From Umbelopsis isabellina (lineage: Eukaryota > Mucoromycota > Umbelopsidomycetes > Umbelopsidales > Umbelopsidaceae): 64,000 nucleotides of DNA. The stretch is from positions 1,291,900 through 1,355,899 of the forward strand of contig JAEPQZ010000006.1 of assembly GCA_016758905.1 (NCBI GenBank), written 5' to 3'. Under the pieces are notes generated by a model, which saw nothing but the letters and a program-made list of their open reading frames with translations, had not been told where the DNA came from and ran no database searches. The position numbers and the translations under genes are program-made. Of the stretch, positions 1-12,200 are shown piece after piece (position 1 is the first letter of the stretch; each line of letters opens with the position of its first letter).

Positions 1-84
1 GGATAAGAAATGAAAAATAAGAGCGAAGACGATAGATATCTTCGACGATAAAAAGATGAGAAAGGACGTATTCGATTGATAGTT

Positions 85-3000
85 TTACAACTTGAAATTG
101 ATTCTTTTTCTGTTGTGACGAGCACCAAACTTCTTGATGGCCCACTTTCTACCGATCCATTGCACAATGACGCGCTCCCAAATGATATTAGTAAGGCAGT
201 TGGCAACCATGAAAGCCCAGAATTGCCATCTAAACCACTTGGGCATGACATTGTGCATGATAGCAGAGTTATAAGGCTCGATGTCCCAGGTAGGCATAGG
301 ATAACCTAGCTGGTCATGCAAGACCCAGGAGGTACCACAGTTCATACGGAACTGATGTTGAACAAAAAATTAGTATGATGAGGTAGAGATATACCATAGA
401 ATTTATCAATGTCACACTTACAATACAGCCGTACGGGTTAGGATCAGCCAGAGTGATGTAACTGGTGCTGATAAAGAAACAGCACCAGATGAAGACCAAA
501 AGGTAGTTTCTCCACCAGGCTCTACGGAAGTCAGAACCAAAGTTTACAAGAGCGCCGTTATTCCAGAACTGGAACAAAATGACCAGAGAAATAATTTCGC
601 ATTCATAAGAATCACCAAGTAACCACCATTGAGCGGTGTTGACAAGGGTACTATCAAACTCATTACACAAGAACCAATCTTGTTGGAATAGCCAGATAAC
701 ACTTGCTGCCAAGAACCAAAAGTTGATAAAAATCGTACCGAGCAGCGAAAAGAGAACGTAAGGACCCAAAAGACGAGCGGTAGGACGTCGAGGTGCAAGT
801 TTCTTGGCAGGCTGTGCCATAGTGATCGCAAATGTTGTAGTAGTAGTAATGAAACCATCGATAGTAATCCAAACAGATTGAGCAGCAATGACACCGAAAT
901 AGAACATGAACAATTCCCAGAAGCCCATACATTCACCATATAGAATCAAGAACTTATAATTGGAGAAAGAGGTAGCTAGGGCGGCTCTTCCTTGTCGCAA
1001 AAGTTCAACACACTGCATGACGCTTCGGTTGTTGGTACTGAAAGGAGAAACAATGGAGGCTTCGGATTCTGATAGGGCAAGACCAACGTGGGCAGCTCTC
1101 AGAGCACCACAATCATTACCACCGTCACCGCACATACCAGTAACTCCCTTCTCCATATGGTATTGGACGCATTGAATCTTATCATTGGGGGTCATGCGAG
1201 CAAAAACTCTGGTATGCAAGAGGTATTTTCTGATGAGTTCTTGTTGCACCAAGGCATCGAAAGCTCTTCCAGTGACAGCCAATTCCATTGGTTCAAACTT
1301 GCAGTTCTCGATAGCACTGTCAACATCAACTTCTGCGCCAGTATCGACATCACGCCATTCCAATGGTGAACGAGGTCCAGTAGGTGCATCACCGAGCAAA
1401 ACCTTTTGTCCAGGACCGATCATACCACATTGACGAGCAATGAAAACACCAGTCAAGGCAGTGTCACCAGTAATCATAACAGTACGAGTATCACCTTCTT
1501 TCAGCTCAGCAATAGCTGCAGCAGTATCTTCCTTGAGCATATTGCGGAACAAGACAAAACCGTTGAAGTTGCATTTGGTATCATATTCCAGTTCATCACG
1601 AGTCCAACGATTCAAAGATTCCAATTGGACATCTTGTCCGAGCACACCAAGATCACGATGAGCAATTGCGAGTACATAGCATCCTTCTTGTGCATACTTA
1701 GCAGCAACAGCATCATAATCGGCAGGAACAGAATTGGGAGCAGACAATTGCTTAATACGTTCGAAAGAACCTTTAACGTAAACATGAGCATGGTTGGTGG
1801 CGGAATCTAACACAACGACGGATTGGCAAGCCCGTGCGTGAACAAATTCAAATCGTTTCAAGATGTGAACCTTGGATCCCTTTGATCCTTCAATAGGAGT
1901 AGAAGCAGGTGGAACCAAGGTATCAAGGTAGTGGTCTTGCTCAGACTTTTCCAAAATCCAGCCCATAGCCTTGAATGATTCAATATCAACAGGGTTACCT
2001 ATCAATTCGTCACCAATCTTGGTGACTGCGTGACAGGTAGCAATTCCTCTTGCGAAATCACCATTCATTTCATGACCAGAAGCCATTCGTTCACCAAATT
2101 GCGGCTTCTCGCTTGTAGCGTCAGCTACCGAAACACCGCCGTAGAATTCCAAACCTTCACGAGTGAGAGTACCAGTCTTGTCAAAACAGAAAATACGAAC
2201 TTTTCCAGCAAGGTTGATGCGGGGAAGATCGAGACAGAGGATTTGCTTTCGCTTGAGACGTGCTGCACAGACCGATTGATTGATAGTGAATGCAGCGTTA
2301 AGCAAAGGAGAGAAAATTTGACTGATAACGAAGACACCATAGAACCAACTGGTGATGTTACCACGTCCCATCAAGTACAAACTGAGACAGAATGCAACCA
2401 AACCCCAAACAAGTAGGATTACAATGGCAGCCTTGAGCTGTTCGTTGAAGATGAAACTGACTGGGACAGGGAACAAAATCTTGTGAATAAGCTGACCCTT
2501 CTCGCTAGACAAACCAGAACGTACAACCAATGCGGTGACTTTTCCCTTCTGACCTTCATGATCATTAGCAGCATTAGTTTGAGCAACAGTGGTACCAGAA
2601 TACAAAGTGTTGACCTTTCCAGATCCAGCAGCGTCATACACGCCGTCATCATGAGGAATGGCGAATTTTCTGACAGGCAAAGCTTCACCTGTCAAAGAAG
2701 ACTCATTGACAACCACATCGCCGCTCAAAATGACAGCATCGCAAGGTACAACGGCCTTTTCTTGGACTTCAAAAACGTCTCCAGGAACCAATAGCGCACT
2801 GGAGATATTTTCTTGCCAATGACCATCGCGCAAAACCGTGACACTAGTTTCATACTCAGCTAAACTCTTGATGCGATGTTCTGCTCGAAGACGAAGGGTG
2901 ACCTTGATGATAGCTGAGACGAGAATGATACAAGTTTGGACCAGACCAAGTTTATAATATTGGAAGTAGTACCAAACCCACATGCACATCATTTGATAAA

Positions 3001-4719
3001 TGTACAACCAGTTTGTAAATTCCTGTAGAACAGCTCGAGGGATGGAGGGAACATGGACAGAAATAATATTGGGTCCAATCAAGTCGTATCTATAGGTTGC
3101 CTCATCTGTTTTGTTGCCAGCCGACCAAGAATGCAGTTTGTCGTGGGTAATACCAAGATCGAATTCGTAAGGAGCAAACTTGTTGATCTGAGGGTTATAA
3201 ACGTAACGAACGCATTGGAATTCGAAATATCGGCGACCATTCGCAGTGAAACGAGTTGGGGAAGTAAACACCATGATTTCAAAGCCCAAGATGCGTTTAG
3301 CCCATTGCTCGCCGGCTTGAAGTCGCTTCATCCATTTACCGCTATCGTCCAAAAATACAATCTGGTCTTGCTTCTTTTCCACTTGTACATAAGGTGACTC
3401 ATGTGGATAAGATTCAAGACGGAAGTAGTTTCTCATGCGATGACGGCACAGGTTCATCACGACAAACCAAGCTCCACCGATATGCCATACAGCAGCAAAG
3501 ATTTGAGATGAAAGATCCGAAGCCAAAAAGACACCGAAAACTGTACCATCAACCGTACCATCTTTTAAAGCAAAATAATAATGTTAATATAGATTCACAA
3601 AACCAGCAAAGTGATATTACAACTTTGATGTAACTTACAGTAATCACCAACAATGCAGCCCAAAAACACAAGGAAAAGCAGTGTAATGATAATACAAGAC
3701 AAATATCCAATGGTGCCCAAAATGTTGTTTCGGAAACCTCTAAATCTGAGCTTTTCGGAATCGTCGAGTGTAGCCGAGTCGGAGGAGACATCGGAAGGTG
3801 CATCGGTCACCTTCTCGGTGGCGACATATTGGCCAGCTTTTTCGTCGTCGACAACTTCAGGAGTTTCATCGTTCTTATTGTCTTGTTTGTCAAACTGTAC
3901 GGCGGTCTTTTCGTCTACTTGCATGGTCAAACCGCTACGGTTGACAGTACGCTGGTATTTCTATATCATCAATGCAATTTTGAGTTTAGGAAATCGTTGG
4001 TCAGACGTAAGATTTACACAAAAAGATGCACTCACCAATTCCATAAAGTATTTGAAAACATGCCAAAATGCAAGGTATGCAGCCTCAAAACACATAATAG
4101 TCCAGACTGATATCCACAATGGCTCCTTCCACGTAAAAGTGGGATCAGGGACAACGGGGCACTCGAGCCATACCGAATTATTAGGAGTGCTAGCATCAGC
4201 CCATACACCAATGTTTGAAGAATTCAAATTGGCTGCAGCGGCACAACTTTGCATAGACTGAGTTACAGTATTGTGAGGATCATAATGGCTGATATTGACC
4301 AATTGGCCAGCAGCGCAAGGCACATAATTAGGAATATCTACAGCAGCTCCTCCACATAAGCATGCATTTTCGATTCCATCACAGGAAGTGGCACAGGTAC
4401 CATCCATACAAAACTGCTGTCCAGGAGGACAAGTGGCAGCCAAAGCGGATGGGCAAAGAGAATGATCGGTCACACATAAAAGAGGGCAGGTAACATTGTA
4501 AGCGGGATGGAGCTCACAAGCATGACCATATTTATCTTCGCCATTGACTATAAGCAAAAGTGTAACCTGTTAGCCTATTTTCCACCACAGAATGCATCGT
4601 TTCTTTTTGATCGAGGATAGTGTTTTTTACTCACTGGTCTCAAAAATAGGTGAGGCAGCCGTCACAGTCAGGTACAGTGCCAGAACTGTCAGGGCTTTTG
4701 TCCAGCAATGCCTCTTCAT
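85..4719 (-). CDS. P5B-type P-type ATPase with secreted-type Cys-rich N-terminus
   Basis: Five exons (85-351, 395-3561, 3639-3960, 4036-4547, 4635-4719) encode about 1450 aa. Residues 1-22 look like a signal peptide. A luminal or extracellular region of about 150 aa with some 13 cysteines follows, then a membrane segment and an acidic linker, then the ATPase core. The core has ESSLTGEA (actuator loop), CFDKTGTLT with phosphorylated Asp767, VMITGD and MCGDGGNDCGAL. Spacing and the ARQCGMI stretch fit the P5B (ATP13A2/Ypk9) group, which moves polyamines or cations across endolysosomal or vacuolar membranes. The family's M4 signature PPALP reads SPLLN here (residues 724-728), so substrate or activity may differ. 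The last intron (352-394) is required to reach the C-terminal exon. Family assignment is secure; transport specificity is unknown. Confidence 0.9.
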
Positions 4720-5765
4720 ATTTTAATAGCCAAAAAAGAAGCCAATTAATTTACAAATATGCTGATCGAATCAAATAAAACTGAGGATCAAAGCAGAAAT
4801 GTGTTTAAAGGCAGTTGTGCATAAACGGGAAATCAAACGGAAAAGAAGAGTTAATCAGAAAGAAAAACGAAAAAAATTATATAGGCTCACAGTCATTTTT
4901 TGAGAAACCATCGGTGTTAAAACCCGATAGCTAACGGTTTGAGCATCCGCTATTGCAGTTTAATCACCAGCTATACCACTGACCAAACTAAAAACCTTTT
5001 GTGATGCAATAAGGCGCTATCGAACAAAGTTTGCTACTTTCCATAACCGTTGGACCCGATTAAATATAAAAGGTTACCTTAATTGAACCGAGGCTATCAT
5101 GTTACCGTTTTATTATCTCAGAACCAGGCGAAACAGTTTGAGCGCACAGATTAGTAGCCAGTCTAATTAGATCTCCGGCCAATAACACTTTTTCATCCAA
5201 GCACCTATCACAAAGCATAGATCAGATAGATACTGAGGTTGTCCTCCACATATTATACTTTGGTAATATTCCAACATCACACTTTTTCATTCAGTCGATC
5301 TTGCAAAGAAATCAAAGAATGCAAAAAATCCACCTTGTAATGTTTATACTGTGCAATATGATACTGTTTGTACCCAACCAAGTGAAGAACAATAAGCCAA
5401 TTATGGGTGTGAGCCCTTTCTTTTTAAGCCCCGGAATCCACAGAAATTTGAGTTGGGGCAACATTGAGCTGAGGTTGTATTATCAAGCTCACGTGAATAC
5501 GCTTTTGCCGGCCACAACATACTTTTTGGGACTGCATCAACGGTATGGCGTGTTACTTATGGTAGTATGAATATTAGAAAGAGAGAAATAAATCAGAGTA
5601 AATGCTAGTAAACCTTGTTTAAACACCAATGTATACGGGTTATAATCAAATGCAATGTAGGGGAAAAAGGGTGACCGTGACGATTTCCCATTATTCATCA
5701 ACTTCATATCCATATTGCTATAACGCGGTAGTGCACTCGCACTTCCCACACTTTTTTTCATTCCA
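4720..5765. other. intergenic region, divergent promoters
   Basis: About 1.05 kb between two divergently transcribed genes. A short open frame at 5301-5570 has no family resemblance, no credible splicing and atypical composition, and I do not call it. The stretch presumably holds both promoters. I see no recognisable repeat or RNA gene. Confidence 0.5.
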
Positions 5766-7710
5766 ATGCCCATTGTCGAGTTCTTTTACGATATTCAGGT
5801 GAGCAAAGAACTTTGATGTTCTTGCCTTAAAGTTGCGTATTAACACCGCCGTCTCCAACGGAAAAGTGCCCTTGGGCATATATTGCGTCGAGGAAGATCA
5901 AACAATTAGCGCAAAGAAACAATGTTACAGTAAAATGTAAAGAGGGATGACCATTTTCAATGCAAAGAGGACAAAGTTCATTTATGTTAATCTATGGCGC
6001 AATGATAGATACACCGGTCTTATTGGGTGGTATTTATCAAGCAACGAAGGCTCCGCAGGTGAGTTATTTGGCCAAAAAAAAAAAAAGGGTATAACAAGCT
6101 TAGTTGGCACCAACTGACTTTTAGTAACGCGATAAACCTTACGTAACAAGGGAAAAGGTGGTAGCGCAACGGTATGTGCCTTATTTCATGCTCTCCGAAA
6201 AGATAGCTAGAATAGACTGATCCCAAGTTGTAGGATGTCATGAACCCCGCCAAGCAGCGAATCAGTCAGGGTACTTTAGCTCGTACTTTGGACAAGTTCA
6301 AAGTGCCTTTCAATTTCCACCCCAACCACCCTGTCCGTACTGTGAATGGTAAGGTTTTAGTCCGAATTAACTATTACTTATTGATCAACTTACGAACAGA
6401 CGTTTTACTTCTATGAAAAAAGCCCTTCGATTGCTATATGCTGTTGAGCAGTCTCACCGCGAGAAACTCACTGACGCTCTCTATCATGCATACTGGGTAG
6501 AAAATGCAGATATTAGTCAGGAGGAGACATTGCTGAGCATTGTCAAGTCGTTAAGCATTCCGTTTGAAGCATCATCTGCTATTTTTAAAGATGAGAAGCA
6601 CCAAAATGCTTTAAGAGAAGCTACCAGTCGAGTAGTTGAGCTTGGAGCTCCCGGAGTTCCCTTTTTCCAAGTTAGCAAAGACGATAATGACAAGAACGGA
6701 GCCGTGTTTTGGGGCCAGGATCGCGTTTTATTTGTAGAAACAGCTATCAAGGCATTGCAAGCTGGATTGGATCCAATGGATTGGGAGAAGGTTCCCAATA
6801 TAGTGGATGTACTGGAGAGCAAGTTGAAAACCCCATCACCACACGTAGGAAAGGGTAAAAAAGTCACTTTCTATTATGACTTTGCTAGTCCATGGAGCTA
6901 CCTTGGCTACACCCAACTTTATCGCTTCAAGGCACTTGGCTGCGACATTGATTATCGACCTGTAGTAGTTGGAGCTTTGTTTAAATCGTAAGTAATTCAC
7001 GAGACGGCATATCACTGTTCATCAGATGACTTATCTGCGGTATATAACATAGCATTGGTGGTCCAAACATGCCTATGGCTGCCATGTCGGATAGTCTCCG
7101 GAGAATGCAGCTACAAGATCTGCAAAACTGGACTTTATTTTGGAAAGCGGTTATGAAGCAATCGGGCATGGAAGCTGGTAAAGTCGATAAGGCTATGCAA
7201 GTAAATTGGCCAGACAAATTCCCTATTCGTAGCATAGTGGCATTGCGAGTAGGGCTTTTGGAACCTGCGACAACCGATTGCATATGTAAGTATACATGTG
7301 GGCTAGGAAGGTGCCTTGCGTGAAAAGCAGTATTTTAACTGACATAAAAATAACTTTTTTGACTGACCGGGTTAGACCAAGCTTCATGGGTCGACAATGT
7401 GTAAGTATTGAATATATCATTGATCTCAAATGACTTGTAGTTGACATGTTGGCCCTGCAGTGATGTTAGCGATAACGAACAATTAAAAAAAATCCTTAAC
7501 GACAACGGATTCGATGGTGAAAAGTTATTGCAACAAGTTGCAGACAACAAAGATGAGGTGAAGGAAACATTGTTTGCAAACACCAAAATGGCTATAGATG
7601 CCGGATGCTGTGGCGTACCAAGCTATCAAGTCGATGGCGATAGGGTACTATTTGGACAAGATCAATACCATTTCATTGAAGATCTATTGAATGGCGGGGC
7701 TAAGCTCTAA
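5766..7710 (+). CDS. tandem DsbA-fold (HCCA isomerase / kappa-GST-like) protein
   Basis: Eight exons (5766-5798, 5867-5936, 6009-6058, 6234-6348, 6423-6987, 7053-7285, 7376-7400, 7461-7710) encode 446 aa. Two complete thioredoxin-fold modules with helical insertions lie head to tail. Domain 1 (about 1-225) begins MPIVEFFYDIQCPWAY and has PVLLGGIYQATKAP and PGVPFF. Domain 2 (about 236-446) begins KKVTFYYDFASPWSY and ends with GVPSYQVDGDRVLFGQDQ. The family (2-hydroxychromene-2-carboxylate isomerase, GST kappa, FrnE) uses glutathione or a thiol at the N-end of the first helix. That position is Cys12 in domain 1 but Ser245 in domain 2. Most relatives are single-domain proteins of about 220 aa, so this is a fusion. 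Substrate unknown. Exon 7 is only 25 nt. Confidence 0.85.
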
Positions 7711-7917
7711 GCTAATCTCACAGGGTTGTACCCTTAGCGAGCCATATAAGAAATAAACACAAAGTTGAACCGTTACTGACTCATGTTTGATTTCATGGTT
7801 TAAGCTCTTCACCTCTTTCACATTGGTTGAACTAAAAGATATATGCGCTAAAATACAGTCTTTTTATTCTTTTTGGCTAAATAATTTTAATGTGTTGGAA
7901 ATCTCATGGCTCCAACT

Positions 7918-9064
7918 CTAAATGAGACCCTTGGCTACAGCAATCTCAGCGTTCAAGACTGAGCTTCCAGCAGCACCAAGAACGGTGTTGTGAATCAACA
8001 AGGTGAACTTGATGTCAAAGACAGGGCACTCTCTAATTCTACCAACAGTGACAGCTTGACCCTTTTGAAGGTCGCGGTCAAGTCTAGGCTGAGGTCTATC
8101 AGGGCTGGCGTTAACAAGAATAGCCTTCTCTGGCGCAGAGTGGCATTTCAACTGTTGAGCTTCGCAAGTGTAGTTCTCCAAAACCCTTTTGATATCGTCA
8201 ATAGAAGGAGCAGGTTGCTGGGCAAATTTGAGAGAGACGCTCTCCAAATGACCATCAATTACTGGCACACGAGTGCATGTAGCGGAAACGACAGTGTTTT
8301 CAAGGTGATCGAAACCTGTAGCCTCGCTATTAACGCTACCCAAAATCTTGCCAGTCTCCCATTCCATCTTTTCTTCCTCGCCAGAAATGTAAGGCACAAT
8401 GTTGTCGAGGATATCCAAACTAGGCACACCAGGGTATCCAGAGCCAGAGATGGCTTGTTGAGTATGAACAATAATATGCGAAAATGGACCAAAAGCATCC
8501 TGCAATGCTTTTAATGGAACAACAAGGCCAGTGGTGGAGCAATTGGCGTTGGTGATAATGAAACCCTTATCCTGACCAAACACTTTGCGCTGATGAGGAA
8601 TCAAATCGAAGTGGGATGCGTTAGCAGTTGGGACAATGAGAGGGACGGTGGGCTCTCGGCGATAATTCTTGGCATTGGAGAAAACGACAAGATTGGCCTT
8701 CAAGAATTCCATTTCTGATACACAAAGGGTATAATCAGCAATCCATCTAACCTATCTCAGCTGTTGTCTGAATGGTGTACTTACCAATATCGCCAGCAAC
8801 ATCGGCGTCCAAGCCGGAGAAAACAACATCACATTCCTTAAAGTGTGTGGATTTGCACTCTTGAACAACCATGTTCTGTACATTTTCCGGAATAGGTTGA
8901 TTTTGCTTCCACTTGGTGGCATCTTGGTATGACTTGCCAGCAGATCTTGAAGAAGCACCGAGGGCATGAATGGTGAATACAGGGTGGTTGGCAAGAAGAA
9001 GAATGAATCTTTGTCCAACTGTGCCAGTGGCACCCAAGATACCAACTTTCTTAGTAGCAACCAT
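7918..9064 (-). CDS. HOM2: aspartate-semialdehyde dehydrogenase
   Basis: Two exons (7918-8714, 8785-9064) encode 358 aa, close to the 365 aa of yeast Hom2. The enzyme reduces beta-aspartyl phosphate to aspartate semialdehyde with NADPH, the branch point to threonine, methionine and isoleucine. The Rossmann motif [13 protein letters not shown] is near the N-terminus, the catalytic cysteine is Cys152 in NANCSTTG, and [11 protein letters not shown] and the C-terminal [11 protein letters not shown] are typical of the fungal/archaeal-type subgroup. The start has no in-frame upstream alternative. It converges on the fused DsbA-like gene, with about 200 bp between stop codons. Confidence 0.96.
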
Positions 9065-9197
9065 ATTGATAATAAACAGACGTGAGAGTAAGAAAGATTA
9101 CGAAGGACCTTTTTTTTTTGTCGGATTGAAATCAGTGCTTTTTGGAAATGTCAGATCAGTTTAACGATCTCCGACAATGAGCAATCATGACTGCTTT

Positions 9198-11834
9198 TTA
9201 TTCACCATTCATGTCTTTCCGAATATCAGCAATTGCATCCGTAGCTGCTACTCGCAAAACGTTACGGAAGAACGGCATTTCTCTAGGAATCTCATTATAT
9301 GGTGAAAATTGTTCAAGTCTTTCTGAAGACTTGAGTTCAAGTGTATCATAATTGTCTTTGATGACCACTATGTTATGCATGTTAATAAACCGAGGCTGCA
9401 CCGGCATGAGAACGCACAATGACAATAGACATTACCTGATACTTGTTGTGGTGTCAGCGATCGAACTTTGTTTGTCTTTTGCCATTCATCGATTCTGGGG
9501 TGCAAATGGCTGATGATCAATTGTATGTTGAACAAATCGAGGTTGTTACGCTGCTGTCCAGGTGAACTCTTTCTTGTCGTCTCTGTCGGTTTAGGAGATG
9601 CTAGTACAGACGAACATTTAATATCAAATATAGCACCAAAAGCCTCATGTATCATTACGTCTATACATACTGATGAGAGCAAGTGTTTCGAATGTTGACG
9701 CTGCCCTTACGATCTCATAGAAAAGTGCATCATAGCTTTCTACATCGTCTAATAGAGAATCGCTGTGAATGATACACATATTGAGAATTGTGATTACCTA
9801 GAGTAAGCAGGCAGCTTAATCAGACCATATTTATAATTATGTTGCGTATGCGTTTCCAAAGCTTCACTTACAGATTGTATAAGTTCGTTGACATCTCCTT
9901 CCTTCGCAATCCGCTCATAATGGGAACTTAAGAACTTGAGTAGCCCAAGAAGGACTTGCCAAAAGTGCGACCAGTAATACTTGACTATGAAGAAAAGATG
10001 AATATAGTTACAATTGCATAGCCATTTGACATACCAATGTTGAAAGTACCTAATCTCGCTTTGTATTTGATTTGATAAGCTAGGAGTCGATGTAGTACAG
10101 AGAGTGCTGTCCGATAAAGATCAATTTCGAGTTTTTTCCTCATATTATGGGTAATGAAAATGAGTATAGTATCTATGAGATTGCATGTGATAGATCTTGG
10201 ACCGGTTGTGGCCGGTAAAGTAGGAAGTCGCTAATGTATGCGGCTTAGCATACTTAACATATCAGAGTTATACAATGACCAACGGGCGATCGCTTACCTG
10301 ACGACATAACCTTAATTCTCCAGTCAGGTTTTGATTAAAGAACAATTTGCAGAAAGTATTGTCCTCACTTATTCTTAATAAAGTGAGCAAAACCAATTTG
10401 CTATAAGCTACAGATCGTTTCGATTTGAGAGTTTGCAACATGTACGAGGCGTAGCTAATATAGGCGCAGATGGTTATATCTTCGGTGTAGGGTGATTCGT
10501 TCGATAGGCAGGTTGATAGCGGATTCGAAATGAGGTTTTGAAACGTGTTGTTCGCATTGATTAGTTCATAGAATGTGATGAGCATGGCTGATTGTTTGGG
10601 CGGCCTAAAATTATAGTGTGAATGACAACTTCCATACCACATTTACAAAAGAATTCGCTTTACTTACATTTCCGCCAGTGCATCTTCCATGCCTTTATCC
10701 CAATCATTGCCACGCTGTTGCAATCGGGAATCAGACTTGGAAGAGCCCCATCCAAAAAATCCGGTCAAGTAAGAGATAAAAGCTTGACCAGATGTCTCAG
10801 AATCATCATGGATTTCAAGATAATCGGCTCGCATGTCCAACAACCCTGCTCCAATGGCAGTAACCATTCTCTGAGCTATAATTAGATTTGTGTACGAATA
10901 GGCAAAACTTCGCTACCAAAAATAAACCAGGTAATTTACCTCTAGTGGGGCTGCGTCTTTAGTTGTTGTCAAGTGGGTCAGGACGGCATTGCGCGACTCG
11001 TACTTGTTGTAGTTGCAAAGTAGTGATACCAAAACAATGGTTATTTTGGCCTCATCGTAACTGACATTATTGAGATCAGCTATGATATTCAACAAAGAAC
11101 TGCAAAGTGATTGCTTCATCAGATAACTACATGTTTTGTAAAATGTACACAGTAAGTAGATGAAGTCTGAAAAGCCTGGCAAAACGCTTCTTTCGCCACC
11201 TACCCATTCAAATTATTCTGATTGACGTTATCATTGCCAGCAACAAAAACGATCAACAGTCGAATGGTGGCCTCCAATCGTTCTTTGATCAATTCAGGAG
11301 AAGTACTTTGATCTCTTTTGAGGCAGTTTTCTATGCCAGTTTCTAAACTTGTAAATTCGGTATCTGCTTTATCGATTCCCGTTAATAAGTTGACCACATC
11401 AAAGCTGAAATTTGCAAATCTGGGTTTCGTGAAAATGGCTCTCAGAATACATGTCAGAGCAATGATTGCGTTGGTTTGTCTGAGAACATCCATAGAATCT
11501 TCGGCAGGTTTGTTCATCATTTGCACGCTCTGATCAAAGATGGTATGGATATTGTCTTTGACAGCCAGCAAGCTCTCCTCTGATTTCTCATGTACGAGTG
11601 CATAGAGAAATGGTTGCTTGACTTTTAACAAGAACAGTGACCACCAAAATTGAGGGTCATTGTTGAACGGTTCTTCACCCTGATTGCAGATGTATTAGCA
11701 AAGGTTTCAACTTCAAGATGATACTTCTAGGCAATGTCAATACTCACTCGAAACATTGCTTCATATAACCCCGCAGCCTTTTCTTTGAGAGGAGACTTGC
11801 TTCCATCTCGCATTCGCGGGCTGACTTGAGTCAT
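9198..11834 (-). CDS. ARMH3: ARMH3 (C10orf76/DUF1741) homologue, armadillo-like PI4KB partner
   Basis: Ten exons (9198-9367, 9436-9600, 9671-9797, 9872-9984, 10050-10230, 10298-10604, 10668-10870, 10940-11126, 11204-11679, 11748-11834) encode 671 aa; human ARMH3 has 689. Matching blocks run from end to end: DPQFWWSLFLLKVKQP near the N-terminus, YNKYESRNAV, the GSSKSDS loop region, LTLLRISEDNTFCKLFF, SYDALFYEIVRAAS, and LTPQQV followed by KDNYDTLELK at the C-terminus. The helical protein has no membrane segment. In animals ARMH3 binds PI4KB at the Golgi and supports PI4P supply. The next gene upstream on the same strand is EFR3, the plasma-membrane PI4K anchor. Splices are all GT-AG and phase-consistent. 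Confidence 0.88.
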
Positions 11835-12200
11835 ATTTTGAAATATATGGTTAGAGGAAACGAAACGTTGCTCGAGAAGCACTGTCAATTGATCAATTTG
11901 GGAAATGTTGGATATTCCAACTCCTCCCAGGGCACGGGCATTGCATTGCTATCCAGCTTTGCTTGCTGTGTAAAGTTATTTGGACTCGACTAGCTACTCT
12001 GAGCCTCCAATTGAAACGCTCATAGGTCACATATTGCTCTACAATAATTTATCTCATGATATGCCATTTCGATATGCTATATTAGCTTTTTTTTTATTGA
12101 ATGCACACCGCTGTCAAAGCTGAAAAATTAAGCCACGCAAAAAAGATATCGCTTATAGTTAAAAGGAAAAAGTCATAAGTACATGTCTAAGGAGTGTCGA
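11835..12200. other. short intergenic region
   Basis: About 365 bp between two same-strand genes (EFR3 ends, ARMH3 begins). It should hold the EFR3 3' end and the ARMH3 promoter. An A-rich tract on the minus strand lies at about 12088-12096. Nothing else stands out. Confidence 0.4.

Noticed and set aside
5301-5570. 89-aa open frame on the plus strand between two divergent genes
   Set aside because: No family resemblance, no splice context, and it overlaps an equally plausible random frame on the other strand.
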